Made by a program: the position numbers and the translations under genes. Positions 34,563 through 45,700 of a DNA stretch of 64,000 nt are shown one piece after another. Origin of the DNA: Ceratothoa steindachneri (taxonomy: Eukaryota > Arthropoda > Malacostraca > Isopoda > Cymothoidae); NCBI GenBank assembly GCA_963969495.1, contig OZ018317.1, forward strand, positions 224,918,099 to 224,982,098, written 5' to 3'. How positions within the stretch are numbered: the first letter of the stretch is position 1; each line of letters begins with the position of its first letter. Under the pieces are notes generated by a model. The model searched no databases and was not told where the DNA came from. It saw only the letters and a list, made by a program, of their open reading frames with translations.

Positions 34563-37400
34563 TCAATTGTTTTGCGTCCCTAAACGGCCACTTTTCAAGA
34601 CTTTGTCTAGTCTTGACTTGAACTGGTCAACAGATTCACTGTTGACAACTTCCAATGGGAGTGCCTTCGACTTACCGCAGATATTGTATGTGAAAAAATT
34701 TCCACACAGATTGTGGTTGTAACGCTTCAGTTCAAGTTTGAAGCAGTGATTGCGTGTTCTGTTCTCACTCAGTGTGAAAATATCCCGGTAGTCAACATTT
34801 TTTGAACCCTCGAAGTATTTTGAAAACCTCGATGAGCTGACCACGCAGTCTACGGGTTTCCATCGAGAACAGATCTAATTCCCTTAGTCTATCCTCATAA
34901 CTTTTATGTCGGATAAAGGGAATCAGCTTGGTTGCCCTGGCTTGTACGCGTTCCAATCTCGCGATGTCCTTTCGAAATGAAGGACTCCAAAATTGTACGG
35001 CATACCCAAGGTGCGGTCGAACGAGGGAGTTGTACAAACACAGTACAATCTCCTTGTTTCGATATCCAAACTGGCGCTTTATATAGCCTAGCATCCTTTG
35101 GGCTTTTTTCTCCGCCTCAATGCACTGTTTCGAGAACTTGAGGTCACTAGTGATTGTTACACCCAAGTCCTTCTCAGTGTCAGTGGATTCAATAGCAGTG
35201 CCCTTAAGGATATACTGAGATTGGGGGTTGCTGTGTCCGATATGCATCACTTTTAAATTGCCCACGTTAAAAGGCATTTGCTATGTGTCCGACCACTCCA
35301 CAATTTTCCCAAGATCTTCCTGCAGGCGGGCAGTATTTCCATCCTTTGCAACGTTCATACCAAGTTTGGTATCGCCAGCAAATTTGGAAATCTTGGCAAC
35401 TATGTTACAGTCCATGTCGTTGACGTAGATGATGAATAGTAGTGGTCCCAGGACAGAACCATGAGGCACCCTGCTAGTAACGAGCACCCACTCAGAAGCC
35501 TGTCTATTCACCACCACCCGTTGCCGTCTACCACTTAGCAAGTTCTCGATCCAGCCGGCTACTTTTCCGTCTATGCCCAGCGCTCGCACTTTCCGGAGAA
35601 GGCGGCGGTATGGTACTTTATCAAAGGCTTTCTGAAAGTCTAAGTACACCACATCTAGCGCCTTTTCATGATCGTGCTCACTGAAAACGAAGTGGAAGAA
35701 TTCCACAAGGTTCGTCAGGCATGACCGTTGCCTCCGGAAGCCGTGCTGGGAACTCCTCAGTAGCAGGTTTGACTCTAAATACGACGTTATTTTGTCTACC
35801 ATCATGCATTTCATGAGTTTACCGACTATCGAAGTAAGACTGATAGGTCGGTAGTTTTACGGTTGGCTACGGTCTCCTCTCTTGAAGATAGGAGTCACCT
35901 CCGCTTCACACCAGTCTCTAGGAACGCATTTGGTCCGGATTGACATGTTGAAGATTGCGCTCAGGTGTCGTGACACTTGATCGCGCACTTTTTTTAACCC
36001 TTTAGGTAGAAACCCATCTGGGCCAGGTGATTTATTCGTCATTAGGTCACTGATCTTCTTTTTTTATTTCCCCTTCGGTGAAGTCTATATCCTTCAGCTT
36101 TTCCCCCGAGTAGGAATCCATTGGCTTGGACCACACTCTTCAGTAAACACTGAAGAAAAGTAGTCGTTGAGGAGGTTAGCATTTTTTGCATCTGAATGCT
36201 TTAATGCCCCCTTCTCATTTCTCAAAGGGCCAATCGTTCGACGGATTGGTTTACGGCTGTTCACATATCCAAAAAACTCCTTGGGATTCTCTTTAAAGAG
36301 TCTCGCCACTCAGAGTTCCTCAACCCGCTAAGCCGCCCTTATGCTGGACTTCACTCTCCTGGCTAGTCTCCGGTATTCGTCAAAGTCACCCGAGATCTTC
36401 GATTGCCATTACACAGTTCTCTTATCTCTAAGCAGTTGGCCGATTTCTCGATTAAACCACTTTGGTTGAACAGAAGACCGACAGGGACATTTCAGAGGGA
36501 TGAAAGGTGATTGAAGACTCATGAATGTGGTATTGAAACTGTTCCACGTGTCTTTAACTACATCTCACACTTTTAGCCTCGCGTCAGTCAGTCCAGCACG
36601 AAGACCTGCAAAGTCTGCTCTTTTAAAATCGAGTTTCCTCGATTTACTAGTTGCAGGCCCTGCCTTTGGGACTTTGACTACAAATCTAATTAGTCGGTGG
36701 TCACTGCCACCGAGCTCTTCGCCAACAGAGAGGTCCTCAACGATGTCATCCTCAGAGGTGAAAACCAAGTCGAGGATATTGTCTCCTCTCGTTTGCTCTC
36801 TCACCCATTGAGTCAGGAACTCGTTGTTGGCGAACTCCAGGAGTAGTGCGTTCTCGCCGCAGGGTTCTCTGGTTTCCCAGTCAACTTGTGTGTTGAAATC
36901 ACCCATGACGATACACACTCTGTCTTCGACAAGTTCTCCTAGTAGCTGGTACAGATCTCTGTCCTTTTCAACGAGTTTGGCAGGAGGTCTATAAAGCACC
37001 AGGGTCCTGTATTTGGCAGGACCTATCTCTAGGTCAACACCTAGTAGTTCATGGTCGAATACGATGTTGCAATCCGTCGGGTTGAGAGTATCATTGACAT
37101 ACAACATCACACCGCTACCCTCTCTGTCTGGCCTATCTTTTAGGAAGAGCTGGTAACCGGGAATCGTGAATTCACCTTCAAAATCTCGGCTTGAAGTTTT
37201 TATCCACGACTCCGTTATGTCCACCATCTCCGGTTCTTCTGTTGCTACGAGGCCACGAAGTTCTAGAAACTTGTTTCTGATAGATCTCGCACTAAACAGA
37301 AGAATTTTGAGGAAGTTCCCGACTGTAGGACTCCCTACGCTCTTCCGTTTCCCGCTTTCTTTCTCTGTGGCAGGGGCACTTCCCTCTTTGTGACTTCAGA
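34563..37400 (-). pseudogene. CR1 ORF2: endonuclease and reverse transcriptase, inactivated
   Basis: Order: endonuclease with LLFSARSIRNKF, MVDITESWI, IVMGDFNTQVDW and ELGGSDHRLIRF (all catalytic motifs intact; 37300-36650), then RT with KNPKEFF-type fingers, NKSPGPDGF (about 36030), NYRPISL, HGFRRQRSCLTNL (about 35735), VVYLDFQKAFDKV (about 35655), VPHGSVLGPLLFIIYVND and KFAGDTKLG near 35380. The box should read FADD, so the first catalytic Asp of motif C is Gly. C-terminal RLERVQARATKLIPF and RRLRGQLIEVFKIL follow. One frame serves from about 37400 to 34792, broken by stops between the open segments (36565-36309, 36094-36042, 35857-35814 and at 35278-35280); a frameshift near 34800 moves the last part to another frame. 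Not functional as it stands. Confidence 0.9.
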
Positions 37401-37450
37401 AAAGGTCGTTCCTGGAGTAACACGGGTGTACTAGCGTACGTCCTCCTTTA

Positions 37451-38568
37451 CTAGGGTCTGACACTTCTTTGGGTCCGCTCCACAACATCCTGTATCATGT
37501 TTGCGAGTCCAGCTTTCCTTTTAAAGGAAAGATGCACTCCGTCCCTTTTGTACAGGTCATTTCTGCCGTAAAGGGTGCGGTAGGGGTCTACAAAAAAGAC
37601 TCCTTCCGCCGTACAAAGATCTCCCAGGCGTTGGTTTATGGAGACGTTCCTCGCGTAAGCATTGCAGGATGGACCTCGTCTTGAGAGTATCCTGACCACG
37701 ACACGTTTGCGGGTTTTTAGCCCACAGTCGTCAACTCCTCCCATAACCGTGGTCAGGATCTTCCCGCTGGCGCCTACTTTACCTCCTCGTAGGTAGAGAT
37801 CGTTGCCGCTTGCCATGAGGGCAACTACTGAGTTCTCAGAGATGTGGGATTTCTCAGCCTCCATCCTTATTTCTCCGTTCCCCTTTCCTGGAAGGCAGCT
37901 TACCTTTACACTGGTGCGAAGGCGGGCCGCTAGCAAGGATTATAGATCCCGCGCTTTGAAGTCACTGATCACGATGACCCTTGCGCATTTGGGTTCAGAG
38001 GACAGAGGCTTCCCTTTCAGTATGGGCTCTTTCAATTCCTCTTTCTTCCCCACGTTTTTTGTTTTTTCTTCGGTTTCTACTTTCTCTTCTGTTTTATCTA
38101 CTGTTTTTCCTTTCTTACTCTTCCTATTCTTCTTTTTGAAGCCCTGAGTAACCCCAGCAGCAGCTGGCTCTGGGGCGTTGGATGGATGGCCTATCTTTAT
38201 CGACGCGGTGCTTGAGGGCTCAACAGAGGAGCCATCCTCGTCGTTGGGAGTTTCTTGATGCTCTTGCTCTACCTTGGTGGCTGTCATCTCTGCAATGATT
38301 GCTTGGAGACGACGGATTTGAGTCATGTGCTCAGATTCGATGATTTTCACCTTTTCTTCCAACCGTCGAGTTTTTTCCGCAAAAAATTTTAAAACTTCCT
38401 TAAGTTCCTGAAGTTCTGCCCTTAGGACGCAGTCCGTGCAGATACTTCTAGGGTGGCATTTTGAGAAATACCCCTTCGTAAAATCTACGCACCCCTTTTC
38501 CTTTTGGCATGTCGAGCAGGTATATTTTAAAAAAGAAAGGGGGTGGTGAGTTCGCCCCGTGTGAGTCG
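37451..38568 (-). pseudogene. CR1 ORF1: PHD-like zinc finger, coiled coil and SGNH esterase
   Basis: Continuous minus-strand frame from about 38568 to 37451 with one in-frame TAA at 37940-37942. N-terminal Cys/His cluster (CSTC, GC, KCHPRSICTDC; about 38530-38430) fits a PHD/RING-type finger. A Leu/Glu-rich coiled coil follows (LQELKEVLKF, RRLEEKVKIIE; 38410-38320), then a Lys-rich linker (KKKNRKSKKGK near 38130), then an SGNH/GDSL hydrolase fold: CARVIVISDFKARDL as block I, SGNDLYLRGGKVG and RDGVHLSF (Asp-His pair, about 37510). PHD and esterase domains are established in CR1-type ORF1 proteins. The block I nucleophile position reads ISDF, and the stop follows directly. No in-frame ATG precedes the finger. 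Confidence 0.8.
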
Positions 38569-39240
38569 CTCCAGCCTATCAATCGGAGAGGTTTTGGATC
38601 TTTTAGAAGGCACGCTCCTTGTGCTGCTGTTTGTCCGACCGAGTCGTAAAACCTCGGTGTACCCTGGCTCCCAACCAAGCAGCACTGACAGTCCCCGAAG
38701 GGGCTATCGATTTCTCACCAGTCGAACAACGGAGCACACCACGTACTAAACTCCTACTAGTTCCCTTCACGACGGCCAAGATCTTGGAGCAGCGTTCAAT
38801 GGATATCCCGCCACACCAAGAGACTCTACCCAAGGCTTTTTATTGGCCTGGCAACCAACCTGGGAACAAAGGGCCGTCACCTCGCACCGATGCTACCAGA
38901 GGCACCCGTCAACGGTCACTGGGAATGGTCAATAATTACGCGCGAGGGAAGGGGTTAACGGGGCACCACCCTCATCCCATTCATCTTGCCCCAACACCTA
39001 GGACACCTCTAGTCCTAGTCTCTCGCAACCAGTGAGCGTCGATTGGCGTTGTTTATAGAGGTTCCAAAGCCTCTCTTCTGACGCGTGAGGTAGCTGCCAG
39101 GTCCCTATATGTAGATAGAGGAAAAAAAGGGAAAAAGTGACATGATAGGAGTAGAGAGAGATTGTGGGCAGCTGATCTGTGGAGATTTAGCATATGTGAG
39201 GGAAGACATGTGACGGTGCTTGCCGCATCCCCATGGTCCA

Positions 39241-40129
39241 TTTCTGGCTGCAGCGAGTATAGCAATACTCAATAAAACTAAAATTATATCCTAGAATGAC
39301 CAAGATAAATCATCCGCAAGTATGGTTTTTAATAATATAAAAATAAATGTATTTCCGTATCGGTTAAGGATGCATAAAAAATAATAACAATTTAATAAAC
39401 AGTTGAAAAATCATAATAAACAAATATTTTTCCAAAAATTCTTACCTAGTCTTATTGATGTAAGTTTGAGTTTTATTTTGTTTTCTTGTATGGTTAAATT
39501 TGTTCTCTTTCTGTGATGTTTTCTTTTTCTTTATCTTTAGGGTATGTGAATGAATTTTATTTTTTATTTTATTTATGGTTTATTTATAAATTTTTGTCCG
39601 AGATACAGTTGTTTGTCGATTTCTGGTTCTTAATTCAAATTCCCCAATTTAGTTATCGTAATCGGTTATTTTGGTTGCATTTGGTATTCATGACAAGTTT
39701 CACGATAGTATTTCTTCGGGTTTTTAAACAATTATTTTTGTTGCAGTCATCTTCTGATAGTTCTTTTTCCCACCTTTATCAGGCAAAGAATGGTCGCTTC
39801 CTCTCCCTTAGCGAGAAGCTTCATTGAGCTCGGAATCTCGCTTGGCTTAGGACTCGCATCTTATCATTTTAACTTATGAAGTTGAAACTTGGACATAAAA
39901 TATATGCGTAAACTGAAGATAACTTAGAGAAGGTTAATGTTAGGAATGACTCACCCATCTCCCCAAAATAAATGCAAGGATAAGAACAGGCATAAACATA
40001 GACACCTTGCTATAGCAAACTTTCAGCGCACTGGGTACTTAAAGCGTTGCTCAAAGACCAACTAAACAAAGGGCTGACCTTTCTTTAGCAATTTTGACAA
40101 AAGTTGAAGTAAATGAGGAAATTTTTTTA
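39241..40129. other. AT-rich stretch without a recognisable gene
   Basis: Phe-rich open frame at 39513-39827 reflects T-rich sequence. Nothing else is supported. The N-terminal part of the following mariner may decay into this stretch. Confidence 0.5.
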
Positions 40130-41707
40130 AGTATTTCGTCACTTGAATCTAACAGTTTGATCCAGAAAACAAAATTCAATCAAAAGAGTGGCATTCGAAG
40201 GAAACATCTTGACCTGTTAAATTCAAGACAGAAAGGTCTGTTAAGAAGGTTATGGCCACAATTTTCGGGATTCAAATGGAATTTTATTGATAGACTTTCT
40301 AGAAAGATGGAAAATTATTACCTCCAGCTATTATGAATGTTTTTTTAAAGAAGCTGAAGTAGAAGCGTCGAGGAAAGGGGAACAGCCAGATTTTATTTTA
40401 CCATGACAATGCCCCAGCGCATTCTACGAAGGCTGTTAGGGCTCTGCTACGCGAATTTCGATGGAAAACTCACTGTCAGAGAGAGAAGATGTACGCCCCC
40501 TCCCCCACTAGAACCCAATTTCTACCTGTGGCGCCTGAGGAGATACACCTGCACTGCCAGACAGCCCCAAGGGATCCGCGAGATTTTTCGCGTGACCACG
40601 AAATCCGTTTTGGGTTCCATTCCTCGCCGTCGAACCGTCTGATCGACGCCAGACCCACGGTGCCGATGACGTTTGGGCAAAGCTCTGAGACCGCCGAGAC
40701 TACCCCCCTCCCTGGCGCGCCAAGTCTAATGAGATTCACGCCCCCCTTTTGGAGGAACCCGGCCACCCACTTCCGCCGAAGCAGCATAAATACTTCGAGA
40801 AAAACTTTGAGAAATCAGTACCATACAGCTCCGTCTTGGTTAGTAGCCACGTACAGTATCGTACACCCTGCTTCGCCTCCTAATGTCTTCCAGCTACGAA
40901 CACGACGCGTCATCTCTACCCACCTTGCTTGTATCTAAGGCCAGAGTTCCCACCGACAGACGATACAGACGGACAGGCATCTATCACACGTTATCGACTT
41001 CGTTCAACGACTGAAGTACTCTCTCGCTCATTTCTTAGCGAGATTAAAGGAGAAGGAATCTTGCAAGTTCAACTTTTCAACGATCCGTTTAGTCGCTGCA
41101 TTCAAGCCTCCATTCAATTCGTCTTTACGTGAGTCTCCCCGATAATTGACCTTTCCCATTTTCTATGGAAGCAATCACAGTGCATCTTCTCTCGGACTTT
41201 CGTACCCGCCGAGTAATTTATATCCGCTCTCTCCCGTTGGGTACCCTGTGTCTCATTTTATGAATTGTCAGTTATTTACTTGTGCTATTAATATTTTTTT
41301 TTGTATATAGTAAAGTTATATATTTTTCTACCATTAGTTTATCTAATCTCAGAAGCTCTAAGATTTGATTACTTAGGCCAACCGCACTCGATTTTGTTTA
41401 TTTAACCCTCACAATGGGATCTGTATCCCGATTTTCTTTGGCGTGCCCTCTTCACGGTCACCACACGACACTCACACACATTTCCCTCATAACCCTGATT
41501 TAGCTCCCTCAAACATTTTTCTGTTCCCAAAATTAAAACAACACCTGAAAGGAACCCGATTTCAGTTGTTAGTTGAAGAAAAAAATCGGGTTATTGCTTA
41601 GTATCAGAGACAACCCCAGCAATTCTACAAGGATGGAATTTACCGGTCGAAACATATATTGCAAAATTGAAAAGACAATAATAGGGCTTATGTAGAAAAA
41701 TTAATAT
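40130..41707 (+). pseudogene. mariner (DD34D) transposase, split by a solo LTR
   Basis: Plus strand, left part: PENKIQSKEWHSKETS (about 40160-40207), KKVMATIFGIQ near 40242, PAIMNVFLKKLK, ILFYHDNAPAHSTKAV (about 40396-40440) and LLREFRWKTH (to 40473). Right part from 41476: THFPHNPDLAPSNIFLFPKL and a GDYVEK-like end (AYVEK) near 41700. Removing the insertion and one CTCAC joins the two parts in frame (FRWKTHTHFPHNPDLAPSN). The interval from the second Asp to the last catalytic position is 34 residues; that last position is Asn instead of Asp. Earlier stops also show that it is dead. Confidence 0.85.
40474..41470. mobile_element. solo LTR, 997 bp, inside the mariner
   Basis: Starts TGTCAGAGAGAGAAG and ends CACCACACGACA, flanked by the 5-base duplication CTCAC (40469-40473 and 41471-41475). 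The start resembles the start of the plus-strand gypsy LTR (TGTGAAAGAATGAGAGAG) and the end resembles CACGACA of both gypsy LTRs here, so a gypsy-type solo LTR is likely. Frames inside it (40489-40938 plus, 40476-40787 minus) are read-through of GC-rich LTR sequence and not genes. Confidence 0.85.
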
Positions 41708-42152
41708 GTTATGTTGAAAAATAAATTTTTTAGGACATTTGTCTGAGAACTTTTTGACTCACCATCGTATTGCTTGAATTTGGTTCTTAAAGAAAACGTT
41801 AAAGTTAAGGGAAGTAAAATTGCATGGAAGGTTAAACTCACGATTAGCATCAAAAGACTAGTAGCTGGGAAGGCACGCCCCTTTCCTGAACTGGGGTGAC
41901 CATATCCCAGTCGGTTCAAGAGTAGCGCTGAATGGGTGAAAACTTTTCGGCGACTAGCCTGCAAAATTGCCGTATAGACCAATATAATGGAAATATTCAG
42001 AAAGAATAAAGCTCAGGTAGTCTCGCTCTAGTTGAAACTGGCATTGGAAGCCGTAGGGCGTGCCCCTCCTCAAGATACCAGGGGTAATAGTGTACACGAT
42101 GTGTCCCTTTAGGGAGATGGGTCTCTGTCTGATTTTCTTGAATCGTATTTTA
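41708..42152. other. short intergenic stretch
   Basis: Nothing recognisable between the mariner end and the Tc1-like terminal repeat at 42153. Confidence 0.5.
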
Positions 42153-42329
42153 CAGCCACGGCCAAATGTTTTCGGACACCTGGAATTTTTCTTATTTCTT
42201 CGCTATGTCTATGAATATGCTGGTGTAGGTTTGTATATGGCTAATACATTTGGAAATCGATATAAAAGTACACGCTTCCTCCTTATACCTTTTTTAAATT
42301 ACTTAAGTGGCAATACTATTTAAATGTAT

Positions 42330-43062
42330 GTGGTATGTCCCATTTCGAGAGGATCTGATAATGAGATGATAATGGCCAAAACACGTAACTATACCGTGGA
42401 AGGTCTCAGCTGTCGACAAATCGTCTCGAGGGTAGGCGGATCGCATTTCGGTGTTGCAGAAGTGTCAAAGAGGATCGAAGAAAGTGGGAACATCCAAGAT
42501 CGACCACCTTCTGGACGACCCAAGCTCAATACGCAACGTGACGACAAATCTATATGTCACATGAGCCTTCGGGTTTGTAAGAAAACCCCAGCTACAACAG
42601 GAATGAACAGAGGGCAGTCAGGTTAATAACTTAATGCATCTGCCAGAACAGTCCGACAAATGATGTTTGCACAAGGCCTGAAGTCATTTAAAGCCCGCCA
42701 GAAGCCACTAAACAACGTCCATCAAAAGCAACATCCACTGTCTTGGGCACGCGGTCACCGTAACTGGAGCATGCGCCAGTGGTGCTGTATTCTGGTCAAA
42801 CGAGTCCACATTCAATTTTTTCTCGAACACAGACACCGTTTGAGTCGCATGAGGTCAGGGAAGTAAAGAAATCGAGAGTAGATATTGCCAACAGTAAAGC
42901 ATGGGGGCCACTCTGTAATGGCATGGGGCAACATGTCAATTTCATTAGTGGGTCTTTTCATCGTTTGTGATGAAACTATGAATTCAAACAAGTACCCAGC
43001 TGCACTGAGAGATTACTATACTGAGAATGTGATTTTATAGCGAAACAATGCCCTATATCACA
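42330..43062 (+). pseudogene. Tc1-like transposase, N-terminal and central part
   Basis: MAKTRNYTVEGLSCRQIVSR and DRPPSGRPKLNTQRDD (helix-turn-helix and GRPR-like hook, about 42370-42540), ARTVRQMMFAQGLKSF near 42645, and LSWARGHRNWSM near 42738. In another frame FWSNESTFNFFSNT (about 42790) carries Asn where the first catalytic Asp of the WSDESTF motif belongs. The sequence breaks off at 43062 where the LTR-like insert starts. Confidence 0.85.
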
Positions 43063-44340
43063 TGCTACCCACGTGCATCTGTGAGAGGAAGCAGAGCGCG
43101 TTATCGCCCACCATAGCAAATGTTTAATCAAGGAGGTTTACTACCCCGTTTCGCCTCCATACGTCGATCTCGCCAGATTGAGTTAGGCTTATGGGCAGAT
43201 AAGTTATTTTCCCAGGCACGACCGGGGCATTCCCCCGAAGTCCCCCACTCAATTATCCCCTACGCCATGGAGATGACTCCGGGTACTTATACAATTGCTT
43301 TTCCCAATTGAAGCAGATCCCGATTATCTTAGCGAGGCATCATGCCGATCCGGTCTCGCTTGTGCACCTAGGAACTCTCTACCTCGAGAACCCCCTTATT
43401 GTCCAGAAGAGGACAATATCCCTTGAGTGCCAAGGTTCGTGCCTCCAAGACGCCAAGTCAACAAGGCCCCCCCCTGTTGTTCAGAAAGAGAACAACGTTA
43501 GAACAGCCATTGTTCTTTGAGCCCGTTTGACAAGAGACGGTTCTCACTCACCCCCCCCTGTTGTTCAGAAAGAGAACAAAGTTAGAACAGCCATTGTTTT
43601 TCAAGCCCGTTCGTCAAGAAACGGTTCTCGTTCCCAAGATATCACATCAGGATAATTTAATTTCCCCCTTTTTAACGTTCTTCAAGAGAACGCTTGGTTT
43701 AAACAATAACCTCCATTGTTCATCTAGAACATCTCCAATTGGCTGTCACAAAGATCGCTCGTACTTCCGAGCCCCACTTCGCTCTCACTCTTCGAAGACA
43801 GTCCTTCCCCCTCGTTAAGGACAACCCCCCGAAGAACCCTTCTGCTGGAAATCACCAGTAGACCGAAGATTCCTTCGCATCGTCTTCCTCTGCACAACAA
43901 CTTTGTAATTAGGTAAGCTGAGCATTACCTTTAATCATCTAACCTTTTGCCAACGCTACCCTGTGCTTTAAATGGTTTAGGGAACCATTCTCCCCCTTTA
44001 ATTTCTATTTGTTTACCTTTTTAAATCTCTCCAAATCTTAATCCTCCGATTAGTCAGATATTCCCACCACCCTTTTCATTCTCCATTTATGTAAACATTT
44101 TTTCTGTGTGTGTTGTTAATAGTTTAATTAATAAAACTCTATTTTATTAATGATAGCCATATTATTTATCCTTGTGCTCCGTTCCAATTCTTAAGCATAT
44201 TGAAGATAAATAAGCCTCTCCAGGCTCCCCCCCTTTGGACTAACCTCGGTCAATCAGATTACCACGCACTCGAAATATTAGAATAATTCCCTCAACGAAT
44301 AATTATATATAGTATATCGTCGAGAGCCTATTCTACGACA
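43063..44340. mobile_element. LTR-like insert of 1278 bp
   Basis: Begins TGCTACCC and ends CTACGACA, so it has TG...CA ends and shares the ACGACA end with the other LTRs here. It contains an AATAAA at about 44132 and an 85-base direct duplication (ctgttgttcagaaagagaac at 43474 and 43559). Flanking bases do not match as a duplication (ATCACA left, GCCTG right); instead the 387 bases left of it recur directly to its right. No coding domains. A solo LTR left by recombination between two insertions fits, as inference. Confidence 0.55.
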
Positions 44341-45001
44341 GCCTGAAGTCATGTAAAGCCTGCCAAAAGCCACTGAACAACGTCCATCAGAAGCAAAATC
44401 CACTGTCTTGGGCACGTGCTCACCGTAACTGGAGCATGCGCCAGTGCGGATGTCTTCTGGTCCAACGAGTCCACATTCAATTTGTTCTCGAACACAGGCA
44501 CCGTTTAAGTCGCATGAGGTCAGGGGAGTAATGGAATCGAGAGTAGATATTGCCAACAGTAAAGCATGGGGGCCACTTTGTAATGGCATGGGGCTACATG
44601 TCAATATCATTGGTGGGTCTTCTCATCGTTTGTGATGAAACTATGAATTTAAACAAGTACCCAGCTGCACTGAAAGATTACTGTACTGAGAATGTGATTT
44701 TATAGCAAAACAATGCCCTATATCACAAATATTTGTTTATTATACAATGGTTTCAGCACAAAAATACCCCAGTGATGGACGGACTACATCAGTCTCTTCA
44801 ATGTGAATCCACTCGAAAACCTCTTGCAAAAGCTGAGAAGAGGCCGTAAGTCAACGTCAACAGCCTCCAAAGAGTAACTAAAGGCAATCATCACCGAGGA
44901 TTGCACCAGCACCACAGCCCTAAGGTGTCGCACCCTCGTGGAGAGCTTGCCTCTAAGAATAAATGCTCCCATCAATACCAATAGACTCTTAATACGCTAC
45001 T
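44341..45001 (+). pseudogene. Tc1-like transposase, central and C-terminal part
   Basis: 44341-44727 repeats 42676-43062 base for base in length, with about 28 mismatches by eye (about 93 percent), including the same WSNESTF variant. It then continues where the first copy stops: FNVNPLENLLQKLRRG near 44798-44845 keeps the catalytic Glu, and AIITEDCTS, CRTLVESLPLRINAPI and LLIRY with a stop at about 45000 form the normal Tc1 C-terminus. Stops and a frameshift are present. Confidence 0.85.
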
Positions 45002-45083
45002 GAGCTGCATGGATTAGTTTGGCATTTCTGTAATTTTCATGGAGCTTCATGTGTTCAGTTGTTATGTATTTTGTTAATTCTTT

Positions 45084-45417
45084 TCGATTATTTGGGGCAG
45101 AGAAGGAATTCCGCCCCCCACCCTGACTTTCCAACTTCGCTGTTAACCTCTCTAAATTCGTCTGCCTTATATACTGCAAGAATTAGAACAATGGAAAGAA
45201 CATTATGGAGGCATCGCGACTTCGTGCTATGGAACCTTATCGCGTCCCAAGGCAATTAAGGAAGTCTGTGGGCGATGAATCTCTCCCCGTATAGATAATT
45301 TCTGAGTATATATTCGAGAATTGGTCACATTCCTCCCACCTTTAACACGTCGAACCTCAAGGATCCACTTTGCTCTAGAACTTGCATAATTGTTAAATCA
45401 TTTCCTAATTAATTATC
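45084..45417 (+). repeat. gypsy 2, 5' LTR, left part
   Basis: Matches the 3' LTR from 55435 (for example ttcgctgttaacctctctaa and ctctagaacttgcataattg). About 280 bases corresponding to 55670-55950 are missing. It ends with TATC where the other gypsy element enters. Confidence 0.85.
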
Positions 45418-45431
45418 TGTCGTGAAATGGC

Positions 45432-45435
<4 letters not shown>

Positions 45436-45500
<65 letters not shown>
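45436..45500. repeat. (CT)n-(TA)n compound microsatellite
   Basis: Perfect CT repeat followed by TA repeat within the gypsy 1 LTR. A second short TA tract lies at 45752-45775. Confidence 0.97.
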
Positions 45501-45504
<4 letters not shown>

Positions 45505-45700
45505 CAGGATGTTCGGAAAGTCACTGTGCACTTACATATTTATTAACATAAATGTTTCAATATAGAATACAGGAGGTAAATATGAATGACAATTATAAAT
45601 TATGTTGAAAGTGACCCCACTTGTCATCAAGACAGGCTTGAACCCTTCTTATTTTGTTTCTAAACACTGCTATCAGTTGCACTTACATATTTATTAACAT
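45505..45700 (-). other. 3' end of a mariner-superfamily element in the LTR
   Basis: Plus strand begins ggatgttcggaaagtcactg, a common terminal-repeat form of mariner-superfamily elements. The minus strand reads VFRNKIRRVQACLDDKWGHF, resembling the C-terminal tail of such transposases. gcacttacatatttattaac occurs at both its ends (about 45528 and 45680). Only the last fifth of the element remains. Confidence 0.55.

Larger units (their letters stand above)
34441..39240 (-). mobile_element. CR1-like LINE, near full length (copy C)
   Basis: Minus-strand element with a purine-rich 3' end (about 34438-34510), ORF2 (34563-37400), ORF1 (37451-38568) and a GC-rich stretch upstream of about 38570-39240 that is probably its 5' untranslated region. 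The frame of ORF2 is shared from about 37400 to 34792 despite several stops, so this is a comparatively recent copy. No target duplication could be fixed by eye. Confidence 0.85.

Noticed and set aside
40489..40938. 150-residue open frame in GC-rich sequence, and a FYLWRLRR block that looks like a mariner C-terminus
   Set aside because: It lies wholly within the solo LTR 40474-41470; the real mariner C-terminus resumes at 41476 in frame.
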